A DNA stretch of 64,000 nucleotides from Gonium pectorale (lineage: Eukaryota; Chlorophyta; Chlorophyceae; Chlamydomonadales; Volvocaceae), in the NCBI GenBank assembly GCA_001584585.1, contig LSYV01000014.1, positions 1,041,214-1,105,213 of the forward strand. Reading direction: 5' to 3'. The notes beneath the pieces were generated by a model. The model was not told the origin of the DNA, did not search any database, and saw only the letters and a list, made by a program, of their open reading frames with translations. The translations under genes and the position numbers were made by a program. Numbering within the stretch: the first letter of the stretch is position 1; every line of letters begins with the position of its first letter. Of the stretch, positions 11,301 through 22,449 are shown in pieces.

Positions 11301-14300
11301 GCTCTGGGCACGAACGTGTGTTGCTACCCACTCAGTCCGGCCCCTCCCCCAGTAAAATGCGCCACCGGTGTCCCTCCCCACAATGCCTTCCAATCCAATG
11401 AACCACCATCCAGCTCCCCAGCTCCCCAGCTGTCCCCCTCACCACCCCCGCCTCTCCAACGAGGACGCCTCCCAATCGTCTCACCCCACCCTACTCCGCC
11501 CAAACCGCCTACTCCTACTCCTACCCTCACCCCACCCTACTCCGCCCAAACCGCCTACTCCTACTCCTACCCTCACCCCACCCTACTCCGCCCAAACCGC
11601 CTACTCCTACTCCTACCCTCACCCCACCCTACTCCGCCCAAACCGCCTACTCCTACTCCTACCCTCACCCCACCCTACTCCGCCCAAACCGCCTACTCCT
11701 ACTCCTACCCTCACCCCACCCTACTCCGCCCAAACCGCCTCTGCCCACCCCATCTGCGCCGCCAGGGACGCATCCGCGGCCGCCGACGGCGGCAGCCCCG
11801 CCCGCATGCGCTCCGGCCCAGGAGCCAGCGGCCCCGGGGATGCGGTGGGCGGCTCCCGCGTGCCGGTGTGGACCCGTCTGGCGGCCAACAGCGCGCCCTC
11901 CCGGGAGAGGCTGGCGCCGGCGGCCCCCAAGGTGCGGAACGGGCGCGGCCTGGCGGAGTGTCCGGGGGGCGGTGGGGCCGGCGGCTCGGAGGGCTGCGGG
12001 TCCGGCGGTTCGAGGGCCTGCGGGTCCGGCGGTTCGGGGGACGGCGGGGCTGCCCACATGGCCGCCGTCCCTGGTGGGGAGGCTGCAGGAGGAGTCGGGA
12101 GCACGGCGGAGGAAACGGCAGCGGGGCGCCCGAGGCGGCCCGCGGGACCCGGTGGCGGGCCAAGTGCCGGCGTGCGGCTCTCGGAAGCAAAGCACTCGCC
12201 CTGCCCCACCCCGAGGCAAGGAACGGAGGGGTGACTGCACCACGCCTCCTTGGCGCGTTCCTCTCATCACCCTGACCCTCAAACCGCCACCCCCTGTCCC
12301 TCTACTCTTCGGTCATCGCTCAGCTTGCCCACGGACTGAATAACCCCCTGTACCTGGCGCGCAGGTGTACAAGGCGGTGCAGGGCAAGACCTTGAGCCTG
12401 GGCCTGGGAGGCCCCGACGAGCCGCCGGGGGCCGGCAACGGCAGCGGCGGCCTCTTCATGGTGGCGGACCCGGCGGCGCCGTACTACGGCGTCGAGCCGG
12501 GCAACGGCAGCGGCGCCGTCGCCGCCGCCGCCAGCCGCACCGTTTGGCCGCCGATGATGCCGCCCGTCGGCGGCTGGGTGCGCGCCAACGCCGCGGCGGC
12601 GGCGGGGAGCCGCGGGGGAGGCAGCGGCGGGGGAGGCGGCGGCGGGAGCGGCGGGGGTGGCGCCGGGAGCGGCGGCGGCGGCACCGGGAGCGGTGGCGGC
12701 GGTGTGTCGTACGGCGTGCCGTACGATCTAGACTATGTCGCGCTGGCGGGTGAGTGGAGCGGTCCAAGGAACACGACGCGGCGCGGCGGCGACGCGACAC
12801 TTAGCGACCGAGCGCTGCGGGGACGCATCGTGGCAGTCTGGTTGGCATGGCGGCCGCTTGCCTTTTGTAAAGCACACGAGCTGGCATCGGTGCAAAGCTG
12901 TCGTCCAANNNNNNNNNNNNNNNNNNNNNNNNNNNNNNNNNNNNNNNNNNNNNNNNNNNNNNNNNNNNNNNNNNNNNNNNNNNNNNNNNNNNNNNNNNNN
13001 NNNNNNNNNNNNNNNNNNNNNNNNNNNNNNNNNNNNNNNNNNNNNNNNNNNNNNNNNNNNNNNNNNNNNNNNNNNNNNNNNNNNNNNNNNNNNNNNNNNN
13101 NNNNNNNNNNNNNNNNNNNNNNNNNNNNNNNNNNNNNNNNNNNNNNNNNNNNNNNNNNNNNNNNNNNNNNNNNNNNNNNNNNNNNNNNNNNNNNNNNNNN
13201 NNNNNNNNNNNNNNNNNNNNNNNNNNNNNNNNNNNNNNNNNNNNNNNNNNNNNNNNNNNNNNNNNNNNNNNNNNNNNNNNNNNNNNNNNNNNNNNNNNNN
13301 NNNNNNNNNNNNNNNNNNNNNNNNNNNNNNNNNNNNNNNNNNNNNNNNNNNNNNNNNNNNNNNNNNNNNNNNNNNNNNNNNNNNNNNNNNNNNNNNNNNN
13401 NNNNNNNNNNNNNNNNNNNNNNNNNNNNNNNNNNNNNNNNNNNNNNNNNNNNNNNNNNNNNNNNNNNNNNNNNNNNNNNNNNNNNNNNNNNNNNNNNNNN
13501 NNNNNNNNNNNNNNNNNNNNNNNNNNNNNNNNNNNNNNNNNNNNNNNNNNNNNNNNNNNNNNNNNNNNNNNNNNNNNNNNNNGGGAGGGGAGGTGCGAGA
13601 TGGGCGGGGGCCTACGAGAGATGGGCCCCATGGGGGGGGGGGCGGGGTGCGCTGCACGGGAGGGGCAGGCGCTCAGGCGAGCGGGGCGCGGGCCGCAGGC
13701 AGGACGACTTCCGGAGTTGTATGTCTTCGGGCGGCGAGAGAAGGGGAGTTCGGGGGGAGGGTGTTGCCGGGCGTGCGGCATGACCTACCGGTATACAGCA
13801 GTTCGCAGCTGGTATTAGCTCGTAACGGCTTTCAGGCAACCGACATGCGACTTGCGCATCACGCCGGGCTGACGACGGCGTCGCGACGGAACCCCCCTCC
13901 ACCCGGGCAGGCGTACTCGTCGGACTTATCGGCCGAGGTGGCGGCCCGCGGCGGCAGCGGAGGTGGCGGCGGCGGCGGCGGCTGGAGCAGCACCAGCGGG
14001 CCGGGGCCGCCGAGCGCGGGCGCGTCGCCGCCGCTGACGGCGCTGCAGCAGCGGGCCGGCCCGCCGTCGCCGGTGACGGTGCCGGCCACCGCCTGGCCCG
14101 ACACCGCCGGCGGCGGTGGCGGCGGCGGCGGCGGCCGCCAGGGGGCGTCTAGTCCATTCCGCTACGCTGGAGGCGGGCCGTCGCCTTCCTCAAGGCCCCA
14201 GGCCTCCGGCGGCGGCGCTGGGAGCGGTGTCGGGCGCCCGGCGGCGCCGGCGGCGGCGCCGCCAACGGTCCCGCCAGTCCGTCAGGGTATCCGTCGTCCC

Positions 14301-15118
14301 AGCGATCGCCGTCGTCCCAACCGCCGCCGTACCTTCAGCAGGGACCCTACCTTCAACAGCAGCCATACCTGCAGCCGCAGCACACTTCGTACAGTACGGC
14401 TGCAGCGGGGTCGCCGTACGGTAACGGCTACGGAGGCGGCAGCGGAGGCGGTTATCAACAGGTGGGGATACAGGGCGTTCCGTACTTCAGCAGCTTTCCC
14501 TCACTAGGATGCCGTGGCAAGGCAGCGAAATCCGGGCACTAACGAGGACATGTACACAGCAGAATATTGGCCGCAGGCGCTGTCGGTGGGCTTTGCCTTC
14601 CGCTCAGCGCACCAACTGCAAGTCGCACACCTCGTGATGGAATACCCATGTGAATATAAGGCCGCGGATGCCACAGAAAAAGAGAGAAACCTGCACAGAA
14701 AGAGGGAGCCCGCCTCTACGGCCATACACGCCCGAAGGCGCGACGTTTCCAATAGGGCGGGCGGGTACAGAGCAAGACATGTGACAGAGAGAGCGTCTAG
14801 CCATTCTTCTAGCCATTCTTCTTAACGGTGCTTTCTCCGTCTCATCCCTCGGTATTGCGACAGCCGGACATGTTCGGGCCGCCACCCGTGCGGTACAACG
14901 CCGCCGGCCACTCTGGCGGCGGGGCTCGCAGCGGAGGCGGAGGGCGCGGCGCGTCGGGCGGGGCGGCGATGCTCTTCGCGTCAGGGAGCACGCCGCAGGT
15001 GACGCCGCCGGCGGCACTGGCGGCCGCCGCCGCCGCCAGCGGTTTGTACGACGGCGGTGGGTACGGCGTATCCCGCCACCGCTCACCATCGTTTTCGCAG
15101 CACGCGCTGCAGCGATGA
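8397..15118 (+). CDS. Large disordered Gly/Ser/Pro-rich protein, unrecognised (interrupted by assembly gap)
   Basis: Phase-consistent exons before the gap: 8397-8510, 8723-8870, 10020-10237, 10542-10641, 10816-11002, 11766-11931 and 12365-12749. After 674 Ns: 13911-14461 and 14864-15118 (TGA). Exon 2 could also start at 8762 in the same frame. The only ordered-looking segments are ADLDLFNAKSVRL, VRLFLPGLKGGPADEWDEQ and DASLKIRKKLAKVAALAHAN. An acidic DDDDDPGDYLVPP follows, then long poly-Gly/Ser linkers. The last exons are Gln/Pro/Tyr-rich (PPPYLQQGPYLQQQPYLQ), of prion-like composition. Exon 13911-14461 begins in one frame and ends in another, so an indel lies near 14225-14275. Phase does not connect exon 12365-12749 to 13911, so at least one exon is probably hidden in the gap. 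No family is recognised; a nuclear or RNA-associated role would be a guess from composition. Confidence 0.68.
11481..11740. repeat. 46-bp minisatellite, about 5.65 copies, inside an intron
   Basis: Units start at 11481, 11527, 11573, 11619, 11665 and 11711 (the last is partial). Each begins TCACCCCACCCTACTCCGCC and all full copies look the same. The array lies in the intron 11003-11765 and ends 25 bases before the acceptor CAG, so its pyrimidine-rich plus strand forms an extended polypyrimidine tract. The period is not divisible by three, consistent with a non-coding location. Confidence 0.95.
12909..13582. other. Assembly gap (674 N)
   Basis: All bases are N. The gap falls inside the large Gly/Ser-rich gene and probably hides an exon, because the flanking exons do not match in phase. 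Confidence 1.
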
Positions 15119-18100
15119 GCGGGTTGAGCCTGCTCGGGTCGGTGGCGCCAGTGGGGGCAAGCAGTGACGTCTACGGCTGTACGGTGAAGGTGAACTGCAG
15201 AAGATGGTGACCCAGAGCTGCGGTGGAACCGTGCAATGGAAACTGCTATGACACGCTCGTGCGCAAAAAATGCTGCTCGTTAGGTCCCACGCCTATATGT
15301 TGGCATCTTGTATGGAGCGATACTCAGTAGGAGGTCATAGAGGGCTGCACGGGTCACTGACGCACACGGACGCAGCGCGCCTACCCCGTTGCACACATAA
15401 GGGCACTGCCTTGAAGGCAGGCAGCTGTGCCCTGCCTGCGCGGGCTGCCCTGTGTACGACGGCTGTGTGCACAAACCTGTGCATAGGCAGGGTGCCGTAC
15501 ATATCGTACATGGGGTTCATTGCGCCGCATCTGGTCTCACTTTGTGAGCATGGGGCGGCCGCGCACGTGGGATTGGCCGAGCTGCAGCCTAACTGCCGCC
15601 GGGTGGTGCACACCGGGTGCAAGCAGTGTGTGTGTGTGTGTGGTCAGCAGTGTGGTCAAAATGGACTGTGCGCGAGCAAGCATATAGCAAGCAAGCAGCC
15701 GTGAGTCTCCTCTGCCGGCGTGTGTAGCATTTTCACTGAAAAAATGGGTTTCCAGGCGCTGTGACGTGTGGCGATACGGGGGCGTATTCAGGGGCGTCGC
15801 ACGGGGCCACCCCACAGGCCATGTGCTCCGCGAGCGCGTGGCGGTTTACGGGGCGAGTACCGCATCGAATGCAACGTGTCGAAGCTCCCATCGGGAGGTG
15901 TCCCGACATGGGACAAGCTGTAGCTGCGCGTGTACGGGCGGTGCAGTTGGGGGCGCCCCCGCCGTAAATTTGTATCGCAGCTGTTATCCCTTGCAAGCGA
16001 TTGCGTGTGAATGTGCGCCAAGCGCTTGGCGCTGTGGGGACAAGGCCGGTGGGCCTTCGAGTGCTTGGAAGGGCGTGCGCGGATGGAGGCGTGCGGGTCC
16101 AGGCTCGCCTCGGCGGTACAGGTGGCCATGGGTGCACACAGCTGCACATGCACATGTGTTGCACGTGCGCTGGGTGTACGGTCTCGGCTTTGGTGTACGG
16201 GCGCCAAAGCGTCTCGTATGCGTATGTGGATGTCTGTGTGTGCGGTAGGGCGTGTGCAGCTGACGGCTGTCAGGACAGGCGGGAATCTACCTGAGGAACA
16301 TGGCGGGTTAGGTTTCCAGCATTGCGTCTATCTTGCGCGGCTTAGCTGCGGCTCCGCCGCGGGGAAGGTACCCGCAAGCAGGGACGAGAGTCTTCTGCGG
16401 GGGTTGGGGGGTGAGCCCTGATCCACCGAGCAGAGGCTGGCCTGTAACGTAATTTGGCACAGTTCGGTACGACGGTATCAGATTTCAGATATCAGGAAGC
16501 TCATGAATTAGCTAGCATCGACCGGTGCGACTACCTAAGAACACTGGCCCACCCTACAGCACCGACGTGCACAGAGCCACAGACGCTTGCCAGCCGAACG
16601 CAGGAAACCTTGGTTTCCGCTACTATTCTACGCTTCGTGCGGAAACCGTCGTCGCGTCGTGTTTATTAGCAAGCTATGATGTGTAAAGCAGCTTTAGTGT
16701 CCTTTCACGGGGGGAGAGGCGAGGAAGGGCGCAGGCAAGCGGGGGGGGGGGGACAGACAGCCCTCCCGTGAAGCCACAGAAACCCCGCCCAAACAGCAGC
16801 GCACCACGGCAGCCAAGACCAAACACCGGCGGCACGCAGACGAGGAGATAGGGGGAGCCCTAAACCTGCAGTCAAATCCCCAACGAGCCAACTCTCTACA
16901 CAGCCGTCGGTTTGGTGCATCCTCCAGCCCGAGGGAGGCGACGTCGCGTTGGGATACCGCACCGGGCGGCGGCGTTGCGCCTCGAGGAGCGCGGGCGCCC
17001 AGGGGCTGTGGGGAAGTGGCTCCATGGGAATACGGCAGGCCGGCAACGAAGGGCAGGAGGAGCACAGACGAGCAGAGGAGTGTGTATGAGCGGTAGCGAA
17101 GGCCAGTCTCGGTACCGGTAGTCGGGACGCGTTCCCCAGCACGACCCGACAGGCTGGGTAGCGCGCCGTGCGGAGCGCGCGGGAGCGTAAAAGGTGGATA
17201 CGGTAGAACGGTACGCACGCATGCCATCCCACCGCTGCGATCCTCACCCAACCCTGCCGGTCGCCTCCCGGTCGCCAACCCCTCCTGGTGCGACCTACTG
17301 ACACTGGCAATCCCTCCTCGCCCGCCGCCCACCTTCTCCCTCCGCTGCGACTGCCGCTGCCGCCACGCAGTGAAAGCCCCACACCGGCAGCTAGCATTGT
17401 CTGCATACTGTACAGCGAGTACCGGTACATGGACCGCATGCCGTACGCCCCCGCGTCCGTGACAACCATGCAGTCCCCGGGCGCCGCCGGCGGCAGCACC
17501 GGTACCGGTAGGCAACACCCGCCCGCCACCCGCACGTCGGTCCGCAACGGTTCCAGTAGGTGACCGGTACCTGTAGGTGGCACTCGCTTGGCCCCCTGGA
17601 AACACAACTCCGCTCCGGCTCTCACACAGGTCCGCGGGCGCGACGTCTGCGCCTTGCCCATCCTCCACGCCCCAAACGCCACCCTAATTGCAAATGGAAG
17701 AAGTACGGGAGAATGTTACGGACCATCGGTCAGACAAGTACAACCTTGGCCCCGACTCTCGCGTGCTGGGAGCGGGCGTCCTCACACAGCAACCCGCTGT
17801 CCTTGCATCCCCGATGCAGCGCCCGGGCATCGAAACTTACCCTGCGGGTGGGTGACCGCCAGGCTGCCACACATGAGACACGACATGCACCTGACCAGTT
17901 TCCAACGCACCAGCACCCCCGAGTGCAGCCGCACGCGCTCCGCAGAGTTACTCGAGTACATCCATCGACCAAACTCCGTCAGTTGCAAACTCCGTCAGTT
18001 CCTATTGCGTGCGGTGGGTTATAACAATGTCAACTGCATGTTTGTGACTCGTGCGCAGCACTCCAACTGCCCGGCTTCACAAGCACGTGCGTTCCAATTC

Positions 18101-18193
18101 CGCACGATGCAACTCGTGTAAAACGGCATCGGCGCATGCCCGCCCGCCGCCCGCCCGCCCGCTCAGCAGCGGACTCGGTCCCACCGGTGGCCC
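15119..18193. other. Convergent intergenic region, no supported gene
   Basis: This lies between the stop of the Gly/Ser-rich gene (+) and the stop of the orphan helical gene (-). A TGTAA at 16443-16447 (+) is a possible poly(A) signal for the former; another lies at 16682-16686. Two overlapping minus-strand open frames of about 325 codons span 16694-17682, but their composition changes arbitrarily and neither has splice logic. One short minus-strand peptide at about 17437-17485 resembles the C-terminal motif of diaminopimelate decarboxylase (see findings). A short GT run occurs near 15630. Confidence 0.5.
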
Positions 18194-20454
18194 TCACCGT
18201 GCGCTCACCTCCTGCACCCGCACCTGCAGGACCGCGCTCTGCAGGCCGCCGGCGCTGATCACGCGCTCGCTTGCCTCCACACGGCGGCGAGCCAGCGCCG
18301 TGCGCTGGAGCGTTGTGCGCTGCCCCGACGCCGTGCCGGCGTACAGGCAGATGCCCTCGACGATGAGCTCGTCCGGGAGCTGCTGGAGCTCCGGCGGCGC
18401 CATGGACGACATCGGCCCTACGCGCCCGCTCGCCAGCACCTGAGTGCGCACCGCATCACGGCGGTGGGTGACGAGGGATGGCATGCGGTGTGGATGAACG
18501 GATATTACATACATATACATATACATATACAGATAGATAGCACACGGAACGGTGTTTGTTGCATAGATCGTGCCGTCCATGTGTACGCGCACGGCGCACC
18601 GGCACTACACCCACAAGCGGCCAGCCCCCCCCCCCCGCACCCTACTGTGCGTGGGGGGGGGTGCGCTCCGAACACCCACATCCTGGGGGAATTCCCCACA
18701 ACAGGTAACGGCGGCTCTACGAGGGGCGTCTCAACGGGGGTACCGGAGCCCTCTGCCCCTGGACCCGCGCATGCTGAGCGCCCGTCTCCCTAAAGCCGTT
18801 CAACATATGGTACGTGGCGTTGACACCACATTCGCGCTCCAGCCAGCCGAACCTCTTGCACGCACCTTGTCTAGGGTGTACGCAGCGAGGGTGAAGGTGG
18901 CCGCCAGCTGCTTATGCGCGGCCTCCACTTCTGCGGACCGACATCGCACACATACAGCACGCTTACCGCAAGGCAGATTGTATCAATGACTACTGCATCC
19001 GACACCAGCGCACCCACGACCCTAGCACCCACCCTCGACCTGCACTTCACGCCCTTAACATGGTCCGGTCGGTACAGAGCAACGCGCGGCCCCCTGGGCG
19101 ACGGGCGACGTAGCATTCTAGGATTTAATCCTAGGTTCGTCTCTTGCATGTACCACAGACAAGCAGCCCCACCCCCCGGCGCAAGCGCAAGGTGGCTAGC
19201 CAGCATGGGCGCTGAGCATCCGGCCCAATCTGTCCGAGGACGCTGGCCGGCTGATGTAACTCTTTACCCTTACCTTTCGGGTTAAATGCTGTCTGGCCCA
19301 GCCGTAGGCGCAGCGCCTGCGCGCCCTCGTCCACCTGGCAGCCGCCCCGCACACCGGCGTCCACCTCCAGGACCCCCGTGTACGACTTGCACAGCACGGC
19401 CGCCACGCAGCGCACGAAGAGGTCGCCCTCCAGCAGCTCCCTGCGCGCCTGGAGGCTCTGGGCGTTGCAATAGTTAAGGCGCCCCGTGATATCTGCCCAA
19501 AGCCCCTCGGCGGCTTTCTTCGTGTTTACAGCATTCAAGCAGCTCCGCACGGTCGCAGGCAATGGGACCCGACCTCGAGGCTCTGCCCGCTGTCCAGCAG
19601 CGCCTGCACCTTCGCCGCCTCCTGAGGCCAGGTGCAGAACGAATGGGGGGAGGATGGTACTGTGCGAGGTGTGATGGATGAATTGTTTGACCTTCAACCC
19701 GCGCCGTAAGCAAGGGATGAAGGTGAGCGTCCAAAGGCTGTATGCTTGCCAAGAAAGCCGGTGATGGGAGGACAAGCAGTATGTGGTGGTTGCAAGTTGG
19801 TAATGACAACGGATTTGATGCGTGCGCCAGCCAGTGGGGTTGGGCCGGAGGACGTGGAAGAAGGTGGCATAGCAGAAGTGGCGCTCGGATGCTTCTGGCC
19901 TGGACTACCGCCAACCAGTCCGTGCACATGCCGTACATGCCGGCATCAACACCTCTGCACTCTCCACTGAACACGTACCTGCACATTCTTCTCCCCCATG
20001 AGCAGCGTGACGACAGCAGTGAGAACGCCGACGTCCTGAAGGCAAACGCGCAAACGGCAAACTCAGGTGCGTGTCCTGTGCCTTGGGCGGGTACACTTCC
20101 TGTAAGTTGACGAGCGGAGGCCCGCCGCCCCAGCCTCTCGTTTGCGCCCCAGGCCCTGCGCAGTGCCCCTGCCCAGGGCCCAGTGCTCGTCTGCGCCCCA
20201 GGCCTTGCCCAGTGCCCGCACTCGGTCCTTACATTGATGAGCAGATCGTCCGTCAGAGTGGCTGAGGGCCCCCGCACGCCCAGCTCCGTGTAGCGCTGTA
20301 CCGCCGCACCCTCCAGCACCGCGCCCACCATGTCCTTCAGCACCCTCAATTCCGCGCTGAGATCCTGCGCCCTGCCGTCCCAAGGGTCGAGGGGGTCCAA
20401 AACATCCTGAGCCAGGACCAGTACTTCAAAGCGTATAACGCCTGAACGTGCCAT
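18194..20454 (-). CDS. Uncharacterised helical protein (273 aa)
   Basis: Six exons: 20454-20233, 20035-19979, 19621-19574, 19457-19274, 18930-18866 and 18439-18194 (TGA). Every junction is in phase and the CDS is 822 nt. The ATG at 20454 directly follows an in-frame TGA; an alternative is an acceptor 10 bases inside with an upstream exon. The product is almost entirely predicted helix, Leu/Ala/Glu-rich, with no signal peptide or membrane segment. Landmarks are LVLAQDVLDPLDPWDG, DVGVLTAVVTLLMGEKN, RRELLEGDLFVRCVAAVLC and LQQLPDELIVEGICLYAG. The donor GTCGGG after exon 3 is unusual. A splice out of the last exon at VQE|GTGAGC is possible, but reading on gives a stop after four more residues (VSAR), the simpler model. 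I do not recognise the family; flagellar or coiled-coil scaffold roles would be guesses. Confidence 0.75.
18506..18540. repeat. AT-rich microsatellite (ACATAT/GATA)
   Basis: A run of ACATAT units followed by GATAGATAG lies within the last intron of the orphan helical gene. Its AT content is strikingly unlike the surrounding DNA. Confidence 0.8.
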
Positions 20455-21246
20455 TCAGGGGGGCGTCTTGACGTAGTTCGCCCGAGGCGTAGTCGCCGCA
20501 GGCGGACCTCCTGCAGAGGCTGCACAGTGGATTTGTCGGCGCCATCGCCAGACAGAGATGCTGCCGCACATGTAAGAAGGCGCTTGAGCTGCGCCCGGCC
20601 CGCACGAGCCAGACGACAGTGCCGACTGCTAGCTTGTAGCAGTATGATTATGTTCAACTGAAGCACGCGAACACTATGACGTTCTGGTGTTTTAATGGGC
20701 TGCCGGGTTTTTAGGGCTTAGCTGCGGTTTTCCGTTGGTGGGGCACTCGTATACTGGGGTCCGTGACTAGGAAGTTGCTGTATTGCGGGGAAGATGGCTA
20801 TATCTCCAGAAAAGCCTTTTGGGCCAAGATTATGGCCAAGGGCGCAGCGGCCGGCAACCCCCCGGTCCGAGGTGCTGCCGCTCGCTGTTCGCCACGCAGG
20901 CGTCCTTAGCGCGCACCGTGCCCAACAGTGCCAGCAGGGTGACAGGGGGATTGGTGCATCACTGCGAGACATGGGGAGGGGGTGGGTATGGCGCGGTGGT
21001 GGCGGCAGCGGGGGCAATGGGGGGCCCAACAGCGGCAGCAGGGTGAGGGCGGGCAGCGTGGGGCGGGTTCGACGCAGAGGGGGTCTGGTCCCTGCGTGGA
21101 GGGAGAGAGGGGGCGCGGGAGGGGGGGCGGGAACGCACGTGCGGAGAGGGGGGAGGAGGAGGGATGCGACTCGGTCACGCCTCTCCTCCATTCCTCCTCT
21201 CCCCAATCTATCCGCCCCTCCGCTCCTCCCCCTCCTTGCAGCACAG
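20455..21246. other. Upstream region shared by the orphan gene and the ankyrin-like gene
   Basis: This contains the 5' side of the orphan helical gene (-) and anything 5' of the ankyrin-like gene (+). An ATG at 20794 (+) opens a frame (AISPEKPFGPRLWPRAQRP) that might be the first ankyrin-gene exon, with a donor near 20940, but this is weak. Bases 20960-21240 are a G-rich plus strand with no convincing exon. Confidence 0.4.
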
Positions 21247-22449
21247 GAGCGGCTGGCCGAGCTGGCGGGCGGGCGGGGTGGGAGGTACGGGTGGGGAGGG
21301 GAAGGGAGGAGGGGGAGGGGGACGGGAGGTGGCTGGGATGGGAATCAGCCTGGGTTCTTGGGAGAGCGTGCAGTCAGCGCCGCTGCAGGGCCGGGGAACC
21401 TGGCGACGCTGCAGTACCTGCTGGCGGGGGCGGGAATCCCGGCAGGCGAGCATGAGCAGGATACGCCCGCCACGGTGGCCTGTCTGGAGGCCCACCTGGC
21501 GGCGCTGCAGGCGCTGCGCGCGGCCGGCTGGCATCTGGACGCCCGCGATTGCGCCCGGTCGGCGGCGAGCAGCGGCCACTTGCACGTGCTGGCCTGGCAG
21601 GTGGAGGCGCTGGGTGGGAAGGCGCTGTGGCAGGACTTGGAGCTCTTCAACGTTGCAGCCGGGTCGGGCAGCGTGGAGCTGCTGGTCTGGCTGCGGGAGC
21701 GCGGCTGGCGCTGGAGCCAGATTACCATCACCTCCGCCGTGGGGATGGGCGTCGTCGGAGGAAGCCGTGGAGTGGCTGGTTGAGCAGGGCTGCCTCATCC
21801 AGGTACTGAGTGTGCGGGGGAGCGCGGGGTGAATGTGCACAGGGAGGGCAAGGATCGCCAAACCCTGTGTCGCCGAGCTCGGGCTTCAAAGGGTCCTTGT
21901 GATTATATAAATTGCTGCTGCTGAGAGTTGAAGCTTTCACCGGCGACCAGCCCTTCCGACATTGCGACCCCACATCTCGCCCGCTTCACGGACGCAAGGA
22001 AGGCCTCGCTGTCGCCCTGTCACCGGACGACCAGGCCCGGACGTCTCAATGCAAACCATCAATTCCGGAGGAGCGGCTGCGTGCGTGCTCCGCCCTTTGT
22101 CCTTTCCGTCAAGGGCAACGGCCTCCCGTACACCTAAGTTTGCCGCCACGTACGGCGACCTGGCCGTGGCGCGGCTGCTGCGGGCGCTGGGCCTGCCCTG
22201 GGGCGACCCGGTACGTACGGAGCATCATCGCCCCCAACGTCGCCCGCACCGCGCCGCTGCCGCTGCTGCGCTGGCTGCTGGCGGAGGGCTGCCCCGGGGT
22301 GACTACGGGGCCGCCCGGGCGGCCGCCCTGGAGAGGCGCAGCGAGTGTGAGGATGCCGAGGCGCTGCAGGCCCTGGAGGCGCGCCGGGTGGCGCAGCAGG
22401 GGGCGCAGGCGGCAGGCGGGGCTGCGGTGGGGGAGGGCCGGGATAAAGC
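21247..22449 (+). pseudogene. Ankyrin-repeat protein gene with broken reading frame
   Basis: Coding segments 21247-21277, 21389-21802 and 22139-about 22449 encode repeats typical of the large algal ankyrin family. Examples are NLATLQYLLAGAG, LAALQALRAAGWHLDARD, SGHLHVLAWQVEALGG, VELLVWLRERGWRW, AVEWLVEQGC, GDLAVARLLRALGLPWGDP and PLLRWLLAEGCP. Ankyrin repeats mediate protein binding. Three breaks interrupt the frame. One extra base lies near 21748-21751, before SSEEAVEWL. Ten extra bases (GTACGTACGG) lie at 22211-22220, between WGDP and SIIAPN. One base is missing near 22303, before DYGAARAA. Removing them restores a single continuous ankyrin reading. The first exon is uncertain and no clear stop is seen before 22651. 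It is either a recent pseudogene or an indel-rich stretch of the assembly. Confidence 0.62.

Noticed and set aside
11481..11740. Repeat array considered as a CRISPR-like or coding repeat
   Set aside because: Units are directly adjacent without spacers, the genome is eukaryotic, and the 46-bp period is not a multiple of three. It is a plain intronic minisatellite.
16694..17682. Two overlapping minus-strand open frames of about 325 codons
   Set aside because: Both frames are open over the same bases because the DNA is stop-poor at high GC. Composition drifts, no domain beyond one short decarboxylase-like peptide is visible, and no splice structure links them to a gene.
19118..19134. Perfect 17-bp palindrome CTAGGATTTAATCCTAG
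   Set aside because: A single short inverted repeat inside an intron with no repeats or conserved neighbours; probably chance. The same applies to the 16-bp palindrome at 23804-23819.
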